64,000 bases of DNA from positions 1 through 64,000 of the forward strand of contig FMBT01000519.1 in the NCBI GenBank assembly GCA_900095095.1, written 5' to 3'. Below are positions 1-11,104 of the stretch, one piece after another. This DNA comes from Fragilariopsis cylindrus CCMP1102 (lineage: Eukaryota > Bacillariophyta > Bacillariophyceae > Bacillariales > Bacillariaceae). The notes under the pieces were generated by a model that saw nothing but the letters and a program-made list of their open reading frames with translations, was not told the origin of the DNA and did not search any database. The stretch's first letter is position 1; every line of letters begins with the position of its first letter. Both the position numbers and the translations under genes were made by a program.

Positions 1-221
1 TCAGTAACTCATTACCAATAAAGAAACGTCCATATCGTCACAGTCGAACGATCAGTATGGACCTTGATACAACAACACAAGATGAAGATGATGAACTTCT
101 TCGTCAATTGATTATTCAAGAATCAGATGCTGAAGCAGATAGATACCTGAACAACGTAACATCAGTAACAGAAGAAGAAGAAACAGCAACGAATGCTGGT
201 ACAGTATGCTATTACATATGA
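1..221 (+). CDS. 3' end of an unknown protein (partial)
   Basis: One open frame runs in from the left edge and ends at TGA 219-221, giving about 72 visible residues. It starts with a basic Ser/Arg stretch (KKRPYRHSR) and continues into an acidic Glu/Asp-rich tail with EEEE near the end. No domain is recognisable. The beginning of the gene lies outside the window, and a GT within GCTGGTACAG could be a splice donor, so the last few residues may differ. It converges on the methyltransferase-like gene to the right. Function unknown. Confidence 0.4.
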   Translation, partial: SNSLPIKKRPYRHSRTISMDLDTTTQDEDDELLRQLIIQESDAEADRYLNNVTSVTEEEETATNAGTVCYYI

Positions 222-643
222 TGATTTCTACTTTTCATAGTGCCTTCATGGTACTATACTGTAACGAATACTATGCCATGGTAAAACAAACAACTTAAGT
301 CAACAGAGGTTTATGTTAAGGAGTGCACAATACAATGACAAGCACGGCATAATCGAGTAACCAAATATATACTTTCTCGTGTGTTTAAACCATGAGTTTT
401 TTTTTCTTCTTCTACTAACTCGTAGTTGAGGCGTCAAAAAAGTATATCCACTAGCGACTATTTGACTATTGATTATCTTACTATAATTTACTATACTATA
501 CTATACTATACCAGGAATATATTTACAGTAGCCTATTATTGTGTAGTAGCAGGTTGTTGTCCTTCAGAATAATAGTAATTTTTGTTCTTCTTCTCACTCA
601 CTCACTCAGTCAATAACAGTAGTGGTATCAGTATCAGGTCATA
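222..643. other. Convergent intergenic spacer
   Basis: No supported gene. It contains a short (CTATA)n tract at about 490-511 and pyrimidine-rich stretches, as expected between two converging 3' ends. Confidence 0.5.
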
Positions 644-2157
644 TTATTCAATACCTTTTGTAACATAAATTTCTATGATATGATGTGGATCAGTATTATC
701 TGTTATAACACAATCAATGTTTCCAATCACACCACTACATTTTAATTTTGTTAAAAAACCTTCTAAGTTATCTTGATTCCGTCGTTCCACACTTGTTACT
801 AATAATGTTGTGGGTGATTGTTTCGCAATTTCAATTAATACATCGGCTAATGATTCCCATGATTGACGTCCATATAATGGTTCGTAGATACAATCACAAT
901 TTAAACAGATATCAAATGTTAATGGATTATCATTAATTTCATTATTCTGCAATAGTAGTTTTTGTATACCATCGGTCGACCAATCTAATGGACTAGCAAT
1001 AATATTATCATTTACATGAAAATTATTTTCAATATTAGTCTCTAATTGTGTTATTAATGAATCACGATCCGTTAATACCACACGTCCATTATTATTGTCA
1101 CTACTACCCATTATTTTTTGTTCCTGTAATAATAATTGTTTCCAGATCATACCTGGTACACCTAATCCACAACCTAATTCTAATAATGATGAGGAACCTA
1201 ACATATTTTTATTGGTTTGTTTTAATCGAATTAAATACTCTACTGCAAGTATTGCTGCCTTCCAAACTCCTACGTATATAGAGGCACAAATATGAGAATA
1301 AGAAGATAGAGCAGACAAGAAGAAATGAAGATTGGGTCAGAAGAAGAGTTGAGTTGAGTTGAGTTGAGTGAAGTCAAGTGAAGTCGAGTCAAGTCTAGTC
1401 TAGTCCAATCCAGTCAAGTCTAGTCTAGTCAAGTCAAGTCTATTCAAGTCTATTCAAGTCAAGTCAAGTCAGGTCAGGTCAAGTCAAGTCAATTCAAGTC
1501 AATTCAAGTCAAGTCAATTCAAGTCAGTAAAATAAAACAAAAAAACTCACGTGTTCCTGCCCATTGTGTACCATCAAATATTGGTGCAATGGAACGTTCT
1601 TCTAATCGTGTGGATAATATTAATGAGGGTAAACGAGCGTGATTGTCGTTACTGTTATTGTTAATGTTATTGTTGGTGTCGTTTTCGTTTTCGGTAATAC
1701 TAGTGTCGCTGCTCATCTCATTCTTCTTGTCACTATTATTAGTTAGCTCAACTTTATTATCTGATACTAAATAATTTGTACAGGGTAATGGATAATTTAT
1801 AATTAATCCAATTTCGACACTATCTTTCCATTGGGATGAAATAAAATCATCAAACTCCTCATCATCATCATCGCTATTATTGCTCTTGTTAGCATCGTCG
1901 TTATCGTCGTTACTATTAACGTCGTCGTCATCGTCATCGTTATTATTATTATTATAAATACTTATATTTTCAGGAAGAAAATTATCGTTATGAGGTGTTA
2001 TGCTGGACATCTTTCTATTCTGTTGTTGTATATGTACAGTATATTTCGTTCGTCCAGGGCTTACAGTATGTTCAGCAAATCTAATTGTCAATGCTGGTCG
2101 TCGTGCTCGTGAAGGAAGGAAAAAGATGATGGCGGTGACAAAGATTTCAAATTTCAT
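644..2157 (-). CDS. METTL21/Methyltransf_16-type protein methyltransferase, two exons
   Basis: Likely a SAM-dependent protein-lysine methyltransferase of the METTL21/FAM86 type. Exon 1 is 2157-1551 and exon 2 is 1269-644, joined by a GT-AG intron of 281 bp; the sum, 1233 bases, keeps the frame (410 aa). The junction restores the family hallmark GTRVWKAAI. Exon 2 then shows SAM motif I (LLELGCGLGVPG), an acidic post-I motif (VVLTDRD) and the DCIY motif. Exon 1 holds a poly-Asn/Asp insertion before the substrate-side region. The ATG at 2157 gives a hydrophobic, signal-like N terminus (MKFEIFVTAIIFFLPS). The ATG at 2010 (MSSITPHNDN) would give a cytosolic 361-aa protein, more usual for the family. 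The target protein cannot be told. Confidence 0.8.
1345..1530. repeat. Degenerate AAGTC/GTTGA pentanucleotide repeat in an intron
   Basis: About 185 bp made almost entirely of the units GAGTT, AAGTC, TAGTC and ATTCAAGTC. It fills most of the methyltransferase intron (1270-1550). The units are imperfect, so this is an old or slipping microsatellite. Confidence 0.85.
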
Positions 2158-2767
2158 AATACTTTTTAGAAAAGAAAGAGCACAAAACGAAAGATTCATT
2201 CGATTCATTCATTCATTCTTCGATCAATGATAATATATTGAATGGCTGCTCTGCATTCATGTACCGGGGGTATAAACGTTTGAAGATTTCAAGCAAAAAA
2301 AATGAGAGTCAGTCTTGCCTCGTGCGTGCGTAAAAAAAGATTTTTGTTGAAAAGATACAAGTACGTTAAAAAAACAAAACTAGCTAAAGTTGATTGAGAC
2401 ATTATTATGAGACAGACAGACGTCGTCGACCCCCTTTTATTTTTCAGAGGGAGTTTCCTCAATGAGCGATGATTCCGATGATTTTTAAAAAAAAAATGGC
2501 AGAAAAAGAACCACTGTAAAATAAAGTGGTAAAAAAAGAGAGAGAGAGAGTGAACTGCTGTCCTCAACCAAATAGATTGAATAGGTACTGCAATTTGTTT
2601 TCAGTTTTCCGTTCTCTCCTCTACTCCACCTCTATTACTCCACCTCTATTATACAGTATAGCTTTTAGAAAATGTCGTACGTTATATACTAGCTGTACTA
2701 TAGTACGTCTTTTGCCTCACGTTTATAATCATCAAAATCAATTATCTTATATTCTTGCAATTGTTAT
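2158..2767. other. Intergenic spacer between two minus-strand genes
   Basis: Tail of the DUF3431-like gene to the promoter side of the methyltransferase gene. The open frames here are low complexity or lack family features. A GA-run at 2538-2550 is the only notable feature. Confidence 0.45.
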
Positions 2768-4875
2768 TTATTTAATTATAATGTGACCATTTTTATCAAA
2801 CCTAATATCAATAATTCTATTAGTACTATAATCGTCCATTATAGCAGTTGTCTCAGTATTAGTATTAGTAGTACCACCAGTAGTAAAAATTCCGGTATCA
2901 TTCTTCTTCTTCTTCTTCCGCAGTATTATCATACCGCTTAATTCCCTATCTTTCGATATATAATATGATTTCTTACCTAACACATGTCTTTGTTCATTTT
3001 GAGTTAATACTTCACCTGCTGATCGACGATGAGGACGACTTTCGTCATACAATATAGTGTGATCACGATTTTTGAAAATAATACCACTTATATCATTAGT
3101 AGTGTTAGTAGTATTCGTACTAGTAGTATTCGTAGCAGTAGCAGTAGCAGTAGCAGTAGTAGCAGTAGCAGTAGCAGTAGCAGTTTTTGCATCATCATCA
3201 TCACTTATCTGAGTAGTGTCAGTAGTGTCAGTAGTAGTAGTAGTAGTAGTATCCAACAACCTCGACGAATAGGACGACCATGATAAAATATCAGCCCACC
3301 ATCGTTCCATGTAATGTCCTTCTTCTATGTTATCTCCTCGTCCTAAACCTTTTGTTATTGTGGACCAATTTTCAATTGGTGCATCATCAAACGATAGTTG
3401 TCCCCATCGTGTCATGAATCTGCCACCAAAACAAACTGGTACAAGATCCAATTCATTATAACTTTTTAAATTTTTGCTTGGTATTTTCTGCATACTTCTT
3501 GAGATACTTCTTGAAATGTTTTCTAGATACTTGTCACTAAACACCTGATGATGATACTGATCGATCATCATCATCACTTGAAATATAATGAGAACTATTA
3601 CTACTTGAATTTGATTAAAATTTACTATTATTCATTGTATACCGATAAATATCGAATCCATTCTATTTTATTTCATTTCCATTGATCAGAATGTATTATT
3701 AATAAAGAAAGGAAGAAGAAAAGGAAAAAGTTGATGAGATACTTCATATTGAATAGAAGGATTTGAACAAAACAAAACAAACAAAACAAATCAAAACAAG
3801 ATCAAAAGATCGAAACAAGATCAAAACAAAAAAAACAAGAACAGACAAAAGAGAGGTCCAAAGTTGTGAAATTACCAAAACATAACGTACCTCCCATTGG
3901 TCTATGACTTGATTGGAATTCAACAATGATATCATTTTTATATTTATCAGCACGATACTCCTTCATCTGTACTCGATTCCACATAACACCTCGATGAGCC
4001 CAACTAGTCATTGAATCTGTATATTTTTCCATGTTATGTAAAACAGAAGCACATGCCATACCGACATTATTTGTTTTCATTTCAACAAACATATTTTGTA
4101 AGGGTATTGGTTCTTCAAAGACCTATATCTATTATCATTATCTTTCATGAAGATAATATAATCCTTTGGATCAATGGTAATCGATTGGAACGGGTTGATA
4201 ATGTTATTGTTTGTTGATGATGTTGTTGTTGTTACTGATTTTGTTGATGCTGTTGTTGCTTTGATCGCGATTACTATACAACAACTCGTAGTCATCTTTC
4301 ATTGATTTTTCTTCATTGCCTAATACCATAGCAATCCAATAAGCAAAAGAATGGTCGCAACGTCCTACATTAGGAAGTGATATGATTTGGACGAGGGTCT
4401 TATTATCATTCTGCTCTTGATATTGATATTGAGTTTGGTCTTGTTGATGAGGATGAGTTAGAGTTATACTAGGAGGCATATCTTCTGGAGGTATTGGAAC
4501 ACCACATTTTGATATTATTGTTACCGACTCGTAACTTTGATTGTATAGGTAACTTTTCCAAATCCATCCAATAGATAACTTGCAATGAGAAATTACCACG
4601 TGTAATTTTCCATCATCATCATCATCTGCTTCTTCTTTACTATTTCTACTGATACTTCTACTATTACTACCGATTTCAGTTGGGATGTTGATGAGAGGAA
4701 GACCATCCACAAATGATCTTTCAGCTTCCGATGATTCATCATATCGATAGAACACATCATGCCCGTGATAAGAAATAAAATGAATGAAGTATGCGAACTC
4801 ATGAAAGATTAGTAATGACACAACGATATAACAACCCCTTCGGAAATTTTGAATTTGCTTTCCAGTAAAGTTCAT
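2768..4875 (-). CDS. DUF3431-like single-pass membrane protein, multi-exon
   Basis: The start ATG at 4875 opens a short basic N terminus and one hydrophobic anchor (about residues 14-35), suggesting a type II membrane protein. The DUF3431-type signature follows: VVISHCKLSIGW, TIISKCG, LPNVGRCDHSFAYW and, in another frame near 4130-4180, DYIIFMKDNDNRYRS; then FVEMKTNNVGMAC and CFGGRFMTRWGQ. The last intron is clear: donor after 3891, acceptor before 3435 (455 bp, GT-AG), joining RPMG to VCFGG. The two frame changes near 4300-4200 and 4110-4092 have no good splice sites and may be consensus indels. The C terminus is low complexity (Thr/Ala/Asp repeats) with a Lys run. DUF3431 has no assigned activity; some relatives look like glycosyltransferases. 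Confidence 0.6.
3128..3252. repeat. AGT/AGC trinucleotide repeats inside the coding exon
   Basis: Runs of GTAGCA and GTAGTA encode alternating Thr-Ala and poly-Thr stretches on the minus strand in the last exon of the DUF3431-like gene. They also give a Ser-rich shadow frame on the plus strand. Confidence 0.8.
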
Positions 4876-4929
4876 AATCGCTATTAATTCTGATTTTATA
4901 CTTGTATTTTGTATTTGTACTTGATGTAG

Positions 4930-5190
4930 TAATTGTTGGTGTTGATGTTGTTGTTGTTGTTATGTTATGGGTCGGTCTTCATACCACTCCTGGTTACCTA
5001 ACTCACGATGGGGCATGCCAGGCCTGCATCTCAGGCTGTGGTACTAGTCTCCATGGAGCGCAATTCGACCATGCTGCACGGGCTGGGCTATGAACCAACC
5101 CATATGAACCCATGATGACCACACAGCATGAACGTCTTTGCTCAACTGGCTGATATGACGCAGGCCTCCTTTGCCAACAGAGGGTACGAA
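4930..5190 (-). mobile_element. SINE-like element, copy 1 (head at right, tail at left)
   Basis: About 220 bp closely matching 55465-55685 in the opposite orientation. Read on the minus strand, it begins near GTACCCTCTGTTGGCAAAGG at 5188. It passes through a tRNA-like stretch ending in GGTTCATAGCCC, and ends at GACCGACCCATAAC followed by an (AAC)n-rich tail. That order (tRNA-like head, unrelated body, simple A-rich tail) is how tRNA-derived SINEs are built. This copy has a small internal duplication next to the tRNA-like part. It lies about 85 bp upstream of the DUF3431-like ATG, in the same orientation, so it may supply 5' UTR or promoter sequence. Target-site duplications are not clear. Confidence 0.55.
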
Positions 5191-5284
5191 TTGTTTTTGT
5201 TGTCAATTATTTAGTACAGTAATTTCATTTAGAGCGCCCGAATATCCTTTCACTGTACAGTAACTTACGACTAAGTAATGATGA

Positions 5285-5585
5285 TGGGATAATTTTCTAT
5301 ACGATTCATTCGATTCTTAATAATTTTGAAGAATTTTCCTTGTTGCGAGCCTATCGCGCATTCTATTCGAGGATTATGTGATTTTTCTGTCGAGGTGCGA
5401 GTCGCAATGCCTCATTATTCTGTCTCTCGTCCAATGGGATAATTTTCTATACGATTCATTCGATTCTTAATAATTTTGAAGAATTTTCCTTGTTGCGAGC
5501 CTATCGCGCATTCTATTCGAGGATTATTGTGATTTTTCTGTCGAGGTGCGAGTCGCAATGCCTCATTATTCTGTCTCTCGTCCAA
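5285..5585. repeat. 150-bp tandem duplication, two copies
   Basis: The units 5285-5434 and 5435-5585 both start with TGGGATAATTTTCTATACGA and end with TGTCTCTCGTCCAAT. They differ by one visible base (ATTATGTG against ATTATTGTG), so the duplication is recent. It lies between the SINE-like copy and the glycosyltransferase gene. The frames across it are not supported as genes. Confidence 0.9.
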
Positions 5586-5959
5586 TCACAGCGCTCACTT
5601 TTGTTTATACAATTAATTGTAGATTGGTACACTATGGCAGCTGTTACCGTTCTTTACAATACATGCACAACTTCGAAGTACTGTACTAAACGATTGACGA
5701 TGTGGAAACAGCTAAATGCAAGAACCAGGCATTATCATAATATGGAGCATGATGATGTATTGCCGATTTCCATTTGAAAATCTCGATGCTACCGTACTGT
5801 ATATCCTAGTATTACAGTTACACCCACCATACATTCTTCATAATAGGACACATACACTATAAAAGCGAAATCCCTTCCCTAGGGATTTGTATAGGAATTA
5901 AATAGTAAACTTTAGGATAATCTTGTTAAACCACTGACCTTTTCAATAGCTATATCAAC
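5586..5959. promoter_or_regulatory. Probable 5' flank of the glycosyltransferase gene
   Basis: About 370 bp with no supported gene, upstream of the ATG at 5960. CACTATAAAAG near 5847-5857 resembles a TATA-type element about 110 bp before the ATG. This is a weak guess from sequence alone. Confidence 0.3.
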
Positions 5960-8692
5960 ATGTTCAAGAGAAAGCTTGCTGTAAAGTTGAAGACCTCCTC
6001 TGGTGAAGTAAGGCACGAAAATTTCGAAGGCAGTACAAGTAACAAGAAACTCGCGACAAGAGATTCGCGACTACAACATGGAGGTGTACTATGTATTCTA
6101 GGTTTTGTTTTCGCAATATCGTCGATGATATCTATTACTATCACCTCCTCATCTTCCTCTTCCTACCTCTCCACCAGCATCAGCACCCCCGAACATGAAA
6201 CTTGTATTGTCGTTGGAGTGCTAAGTAGGTCCACTGAGTTCATATTGAGAGATTGGCAACGCAAGGAGTTTGTGCATCAGCTTGGTCATTTACCAGAGCT
6301 CTACAAGAAAAAAAGCGTTCATATCCAACAACGCTTCATGGTTGGAATAAATTCGGACGATTCCGTAATGAACCTTGTCGCTCGCGAAGAACATTCCCAT
6401 GGTGATGTTATGCTGCTCAAAGTCAATGAAGGGTACAGGTATCTTACTGCCAACACTTGGGATGCAATGCACCAACTTCTCCCCATCCTAGAAGATCCAT
6501 CGTGTAAAAGCTCGTTCTTGGTTAAGGCTGACACGGATTTTGTTTTGAATTACAAGACACTCACTCAGACCATACTAGCAATGCCAAAGAATTCGACTTA
6601 TTTTGGATCTATGATCCCAAATTTTCCCACTCCTGAATTAATGACAAGACAAATAGGGAGCTTTGCACAAAATTTCATGCCACTTTGGTCCATTGGTGGA
6701 CTGTATGGTTTTTCAGTGGATATTGTCAGACATCTTATTTCGTATGATGTTGAACGGACTGTGTTGAAGAAAGAAGAGAATTATATTTTCCCAGAAGAGG
6801 ACAGAGCAATTGGTCTTTCTCTTGCTAGATCCAACACTGAAGATACGATCAAAAACTACCTCTTTACTAAAGCAACCTTCCACTTCTGTTCTCCTGAACA
6901 CTTCAGTTGCGTAGATTACGGTCAATTTATGGCATTTGGTGTGGGCTTTGGGGAGTCTGGGTCAGGTCAAAACAAATTAGACACGAAGTTACATGATCTT
7001 GAGAGAATTAGTAAGTTACGTGAGGATTGCGAGGAAATACCTTACGAAGTATCGGACTACATCCAAGAGGTAGATGACACATTCAGAAATAAGTCCTCTT
7101 TAGATTATCTTACGTATGGTTGCAAGGCCTTAGACGACGAAAAAATCACCATTTTTACGGACGAAGTGAAGAGGGTACATTCTCTTGCACTGAAAGTAGA
7201 GGGAGAGGACTTAGCTGCAGATTCCGAATGTGCCGAAAGGATCTATCGTGAAATGTTTCCTGAGGTGAATAAATTCATTCAGAATGGGACATTTAGTTCA
7301 GGGAGAGAACATTACTGGAAAATTGGGCACCACAACCCATCAATGCATTATTATTGCCCAAGATCGTGTAATCATGATCCGAAGTGTACTAATATTTCTG
7401 GATGTGCTGATAAAGGAGACTGCCAGATGGAAACTCAATGCAACAAAGAAAAGAACTACCTTCAAAAATATCCCGATGTTAGGCAAGCAGTCAAAAATGG
7501 TCGTTTCAAGAGTGGCTATCACCACTATGAACTTGTCGGACACAAAGAAGGAAGATCTTATGAGTGTCATAATTACAATCATCATGTAAAGGAAGCTATC
7601 GGAACTAAAAAAGGCTGCTATGATGCATTTGATACTTTCATAAAAAAAACGACACCTAAGATTAAGAATTGGCCAGTCACCGGTGATGCGTCTATGAAAA
7701 CGAAGCCTGAATCATGTAAAGCTCTCTTATTTATTGATGGGAGAGACCATGAATGGATGGACTTTGTTCTTCGTAATCACAGACATTACACTGGTCCAGA
7801 GTGGATGCTTTATTTGGTTGGGCCAAAAGAAGCGGCAGAGAAATGGAGAAAGCGTTACGACGGACCCATGGTCAAAATTGTCGATCTACCAAGCAGATTT
7901 GGAGATCTTTCCGATTACCCCAAACAAATAAATGATCTGTACAGATCATTATTCCTTTGGGAAGAAGTCGTTGAGTATGAGTATGTGTTAGTTACGCAAA
8001 GTGATGCGCTGCTGCTTCGTCATGGTATTGAGGATTTTTTCAAGCATTCTTACGTTGGAGCACCCATTTATCCCGAGTCTCATCCATCACTCGATTGGCG
8101 ATTACTATTCTCTAATAGTAGCAATGGGAATGGAGGAAACGGTGGGTTGAGTTTGAGGAGAAGATCCTTCATGTTAAAATCATTGACAGAGTGTAGGATT
8201 CCAAAAGAAGGTGATGTTTATGTTTCTGAAGATAGTTGGTATACTGCGTGTCTTTTGGAGTCAGGAGCTCCATTACCAACCCAAACGATGGCAAATCGAT
8301 TTAGCACAGGATCTACCTGTGAGTTAGATGCCCCAGTTGGAGTACATAAGCTGTGGAAAAATTGCTTAAAGTCGACATGTGTAGGAGCCATCCAGTCATC
8401 TGCATTCTACCATGATATCTATGGTAGCGATGACCAAATTCCTCCATCTTCTGAGTACTGTGAGGAGGGAGATATGGCTTATCTTGAGAGTGATCATCTT
8501 CTAATGAGTGCATTTAAAGCAGGATACATCAAATCAGGCCATGAGCATTGGTTAAAATATGGAAAATTGGAAGGACGAAAATACAGTTGCATGTATCCAA
8601 GCTTAGAGAACAACAAGAAGAGTCCATTTGACGTGGATAAAAAATATTTCAACGACGGAGTTTTGTATTCTAGACTGCGAAAGCAAGAGTAA
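5960..8692 (+). CDS. Double glycosyltransferase: GT31-type + DUF5672-type, with three Cys-bracketed repeats
   Basis: Single-exon gene, 910 aa, probably a Golgi type II membrane enzyme (anchor about residues 41-62, Ser-rich stem 63-76). Residues 80-310 match beta-1,3-galactosyltransferase-like GT31: EEHSHGDVMLLKVNEGY, the DxD-like motif KADTDFVLN at 189-197 (likely metal/UDP-sugar site) and PEEDRAIGLSLAR at 278-290. Residues 588-800 match DUF5672: VTQSDALLL, YVGAPIYP, GNGGLSLR at 726-733, SEDSWY and APVGVHKLW. Three repeats of about 43 residues, each ending in a Cys (424-466, 494-536, 834-877), share the pattern YL..yPDV..A...G.f.sG..HY...G..EGR.Y.C. The third lies after the DUF5672 domain. 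Role inferred: building a secreted or cell-wall glycan. Sugar donors and acceptors cannot be told. Confidence 0.85.
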   Translation: MFKRKLAVKLKTSSGEVRHENFEGSTSNKKLATRDSRLQHGGVLCILGFVFAISSMISITITSSSSSSYLSTSISTPEHETCIVVGVLSRSTEFILRDWQRKEFVHQLGHLPELYKKKSVHIQQRFMVGINSDDSVMNLVAREEHSHGDVMLLKVNEGYRYLTANTWDAMHQLLPILEDPSCKSSFLVKADTDFVLNYKTLTQTILAMPKNSTYFGSMIPNFPTPELMTRQIGSFAQNFMPLWSIGGLYGFSVDIVRHLISYDVERTVLKKEENYIFPEEDRAIGLSLARSNTEDTIKNYLFTKATFHFCSPEHFSCVDYGQFMAFGVGFGESGSGQNKLDTKLHDLERISKLREDCEEIPYEVSDYIQEVDDTFRNKSSLDYLTYGCKALDDEKITIFTDEVKRVHSLALKVEGEDLAADSECAERIYREMFPEVNKFIQNGTFSSGREHYWKIGHHNPSMHYYCPRSCNHDPKCTNISGCADKGDCQMETQCNKEKNYLQKYPDVRQAVKNGRFKSGYHHYELVGHKEGRSYECHNYNHHVKEAIGTKKGCYDAFDTFIKKTTPKIKNWPVTGDASMKTKPESCKALLFIDGRDHEWMDFVLRNHRHYTGPEWMLYLVGPKEAAEKWRKRYDGPMVKIVDLPSRFGDLSDYPKQINDLYRSLFLWEEVVEYEYVLVTQSDALLLRHGIEDFFKHSYVGAPIYPESHPSLDWRLLFSNSSNGNGGNGGLSLRRRSFMLKSLTECRIPKEGDVYVSEDSWYTACLLESGAPLPTQTMANRFSTGSTCELDAPVGVHKLWKNCLKSTCVGAIQSSAFYHDIYGSDDQIPPSSEYCEEGDMAYLESDHLLMSAFKAGYIKSGHEHWLKYGKLEGRKYSCMYPSLENNKKSPFDVDKKYFNDGVLYSRLRKQE

Positions 8693-9058
8693 ATGCAGCC
8701 TGGTGCTACATTTATGATTGAATCTCAAGTTTTTTAGCACTCGCTGATAAAACATTTTTTTCGTACCTGCTCGAGACGACATATAGAAACATATTTTCAA
8801 AAGACAGTACTGGAGAAGATTGATGAAAGTGTAAGAAAACAAATGAGATGGACTGAATTTATGCGTATAATGCTGGAAATGTTGGGTGAGAATCATGATA
8901 AGCTTTTAAAAATGGTTGATCTTATTCAAATGCAGAAATAAAAGCACCACAAACACGCTGCCATTTTCATAGTGGGGGTCCTTTAAACACTTTAAATATA
9001 GGTGAAGACAGGCGATATGGGATTTTATGCCTTCATATTAATAGCTTAACCATCGTAA
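8693..9058. other. Intergenic spacer (convergent 3' ends)
   Basis: No supported gene. It holds the 3' flank of the glycosyltransferase gene. Confidence 0.5.
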
Positions 9059-9888
9059 TTATTTCATTACTTGTGAATTTCTGGTGCTGCAGATAGGTAC
9101 TTCTGGATCTTGATCCGTAGTTGGTTTTTCTTTTTTTACTACTACATGATCTGCATCAAAAGCACTTACTACTCCAATACAATCTACTAGGATCTGGTTT
9201 GTATGTCCACCTGAATCAATTATAAAAGTGTGAAAATGTGCGTCGATGTTGACGTTGCTGTTGCTGTAGTTGTTGAGCTTTAGTAAGATAGTTTTTAATT
9301 GTGATTGTGACTCACTCATTCCACAATTTATACTTTCTGATAATTTTACATCTACAGATACCACTGCACAATTGATACTTTGAAGCAACGTAAATTGCTC
9401 GTTACTCCCTGGAGAAGCGGCCAGTTGTCAGCCAAAGAGTTAAAAATTATATTCACCCGAATATGTGCATCCGTATCCGTCTCCCTCTTCTTTCCAAAGA
9501 AAGACAGAAGTTCTAATTCTCCAACGTTTCGTACATGCAATTGCTTACGAATTTGGTGGAGGACATAATGAAGGGAGACATCATGAATATATCATCGTTA
9601 CTGCGGACTAATGCACCGATGAAGAGACGGGTGGTACTCACTCGTATCAGCTGTTTGATTGTCTTCATCGCTACTGGAATCGATTTCGGATAGGTTGACA
9701 GATGCGTTCCCGTCCGACCAGTGTCCGATTAATTGGGCGAGGTTGGCATTGTCGATTCTGATACAACTTATGGAACTATTGGTGTCATCTTCGTCGTTAT
9801 TATTTCGGATGGTTGCATTGTTTGATGTGTTGCTGAGAATAGGTGGTAATACGGTAACGTAGTTTGAATAGTTTAAATATCCCCACAT
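9059..9888 (-). CDS. Uncharacterised gene or gene remnant, possibly CLP1/GRC3-like
   Basis: Three minus-strand stretches look coding. 9888-9642 starts with a true ATG and ends at a GTGAGT donor. 9566-9352 contains IRVNIIFNSLADNWPLLQG. 9388-9059 contains TFIIDSGGHTNQILVD and VVSAFDADHVVVKKE. The last part resembles the 'iiDTcGw....l..a...f..D.vvVl' region of CLP1/GRC3-type polynucleotide kinases, but no P-loop is seen and the protein stops about 24 residues later. Acceptor phases for joining the first two pieces do not fit well. This could be a degenerate copy, a fast-evolving gene, or a gene with consensus indels. The CLP1 link is tentative. Confidence 0.3.
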
Positions 9889-10569
9889 TACACGCCGCGT
9901 TATTCTCTTATCCTAACAACACGCAACAATGCAACCAATTATTACGTTAATAACTTCGAAGGGTAATAGAGTATATAGTTGTAGTACGTGGGGTAAGTTC
10001 CGTATAGTGACACACTTTGTGTGTTGGCGTTTTGATATACAAGGTAGTTACTTGAAGTACTTCCTCCGTGCAACGCTAACTGCATACGCATTTCAAACGC
10101 TCGGCTCTCCTCTCGTTGCCTAAACGCACATTGCTTTACGTTACCGTGATGAAAAATTGACAACGTTGTTTATCGAATAATATCGAAAGACTAAGGATTC
10201 ATTCACAACACTCCATCAACGCAGTATTTTCCCTCCTATATGCTTGTCGCTTTCAAATATTATAACTCCTAATAGTAAATCAATCGTCATCTACACGTAT
10301 TACTGCTCATCTAGTAGTAGACATTAAAAATGAAAGCTTTCATTTAATCTATTAATAATTATAGTATTTATTATTATTATGATTACACCAAACAATTGTT
10401 TACTTACTTCCGAATTATCTTATATGCAGTTGTCTTTCTTTACTCTCTCTTTCTTTCTTTAATGTAATATGCAATTTAAAAACTTGCTTTTCTGTATTCG
10501 TAATCATGACCAAACCAACATCGAAGGATTACTAGTCACAGGATGTCACCAAATTAAACGTATTATCCT
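9889..10569. other. Intergenic spacer
   Basis: A minus-strand open frame at 10163-9942 starts at TTG and has no recognisable motif; it could be an upstream exon of the neighbouring weak gene. The rest shows AT-rich stretches only. Confidence 0.35.
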
Positions 10570-11067
10570 TTATCTTAACGGAATAATACCTTCCAGGGAC
10601 ACTCCTAAATCACAGTTTTCGTCGGTATTAATAAAATAAAATCCATCGTGCCCGATTTCGATACCCCTTCACAAAAAATAGTCATCAATCACCAACAAAA
10701 TTTACCAAATATTAAAAAAAAAAGGCGTATAATAAGACAGAGGAAATGAACTATACATAGTAGAATAACGTTTGCATTAATACTTTCTTTACGTACCAGC
10801 TATTTTGAACGATCCAGCATTCTCCAATAATCATTGTAGAGTAATCTGTACCACACAAGTTATCATCGTCTGCTTCGGGAACAAGACAGGGACCCCATCC
10901 GATGATGTTAACAGCATGATCAAGTTCATCATCCGAAGCGTAACCGCTAAGGCCAGTACCTAAAAACATACAATACAAAACACGAAGTATTTTTGTGAGA
11001 GGTTTATTGAATAATCCCTTTCAAAAGATAATCTGTATTTGCTAATGAAAACGAATGCGAATATGGT

Positions 11068-11104
<37 letters not shown>

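Noticed and set aside
3029-3283. Ser-rich plus-strand frame
   Set aside because: Produced by AGT/AGC repeats opposite the coding exon of the DUF3431-like gene.
5490-5777. 95-aa frame
   Set aside because: It begins inside the 150-bp tandem duplication and has no motif.
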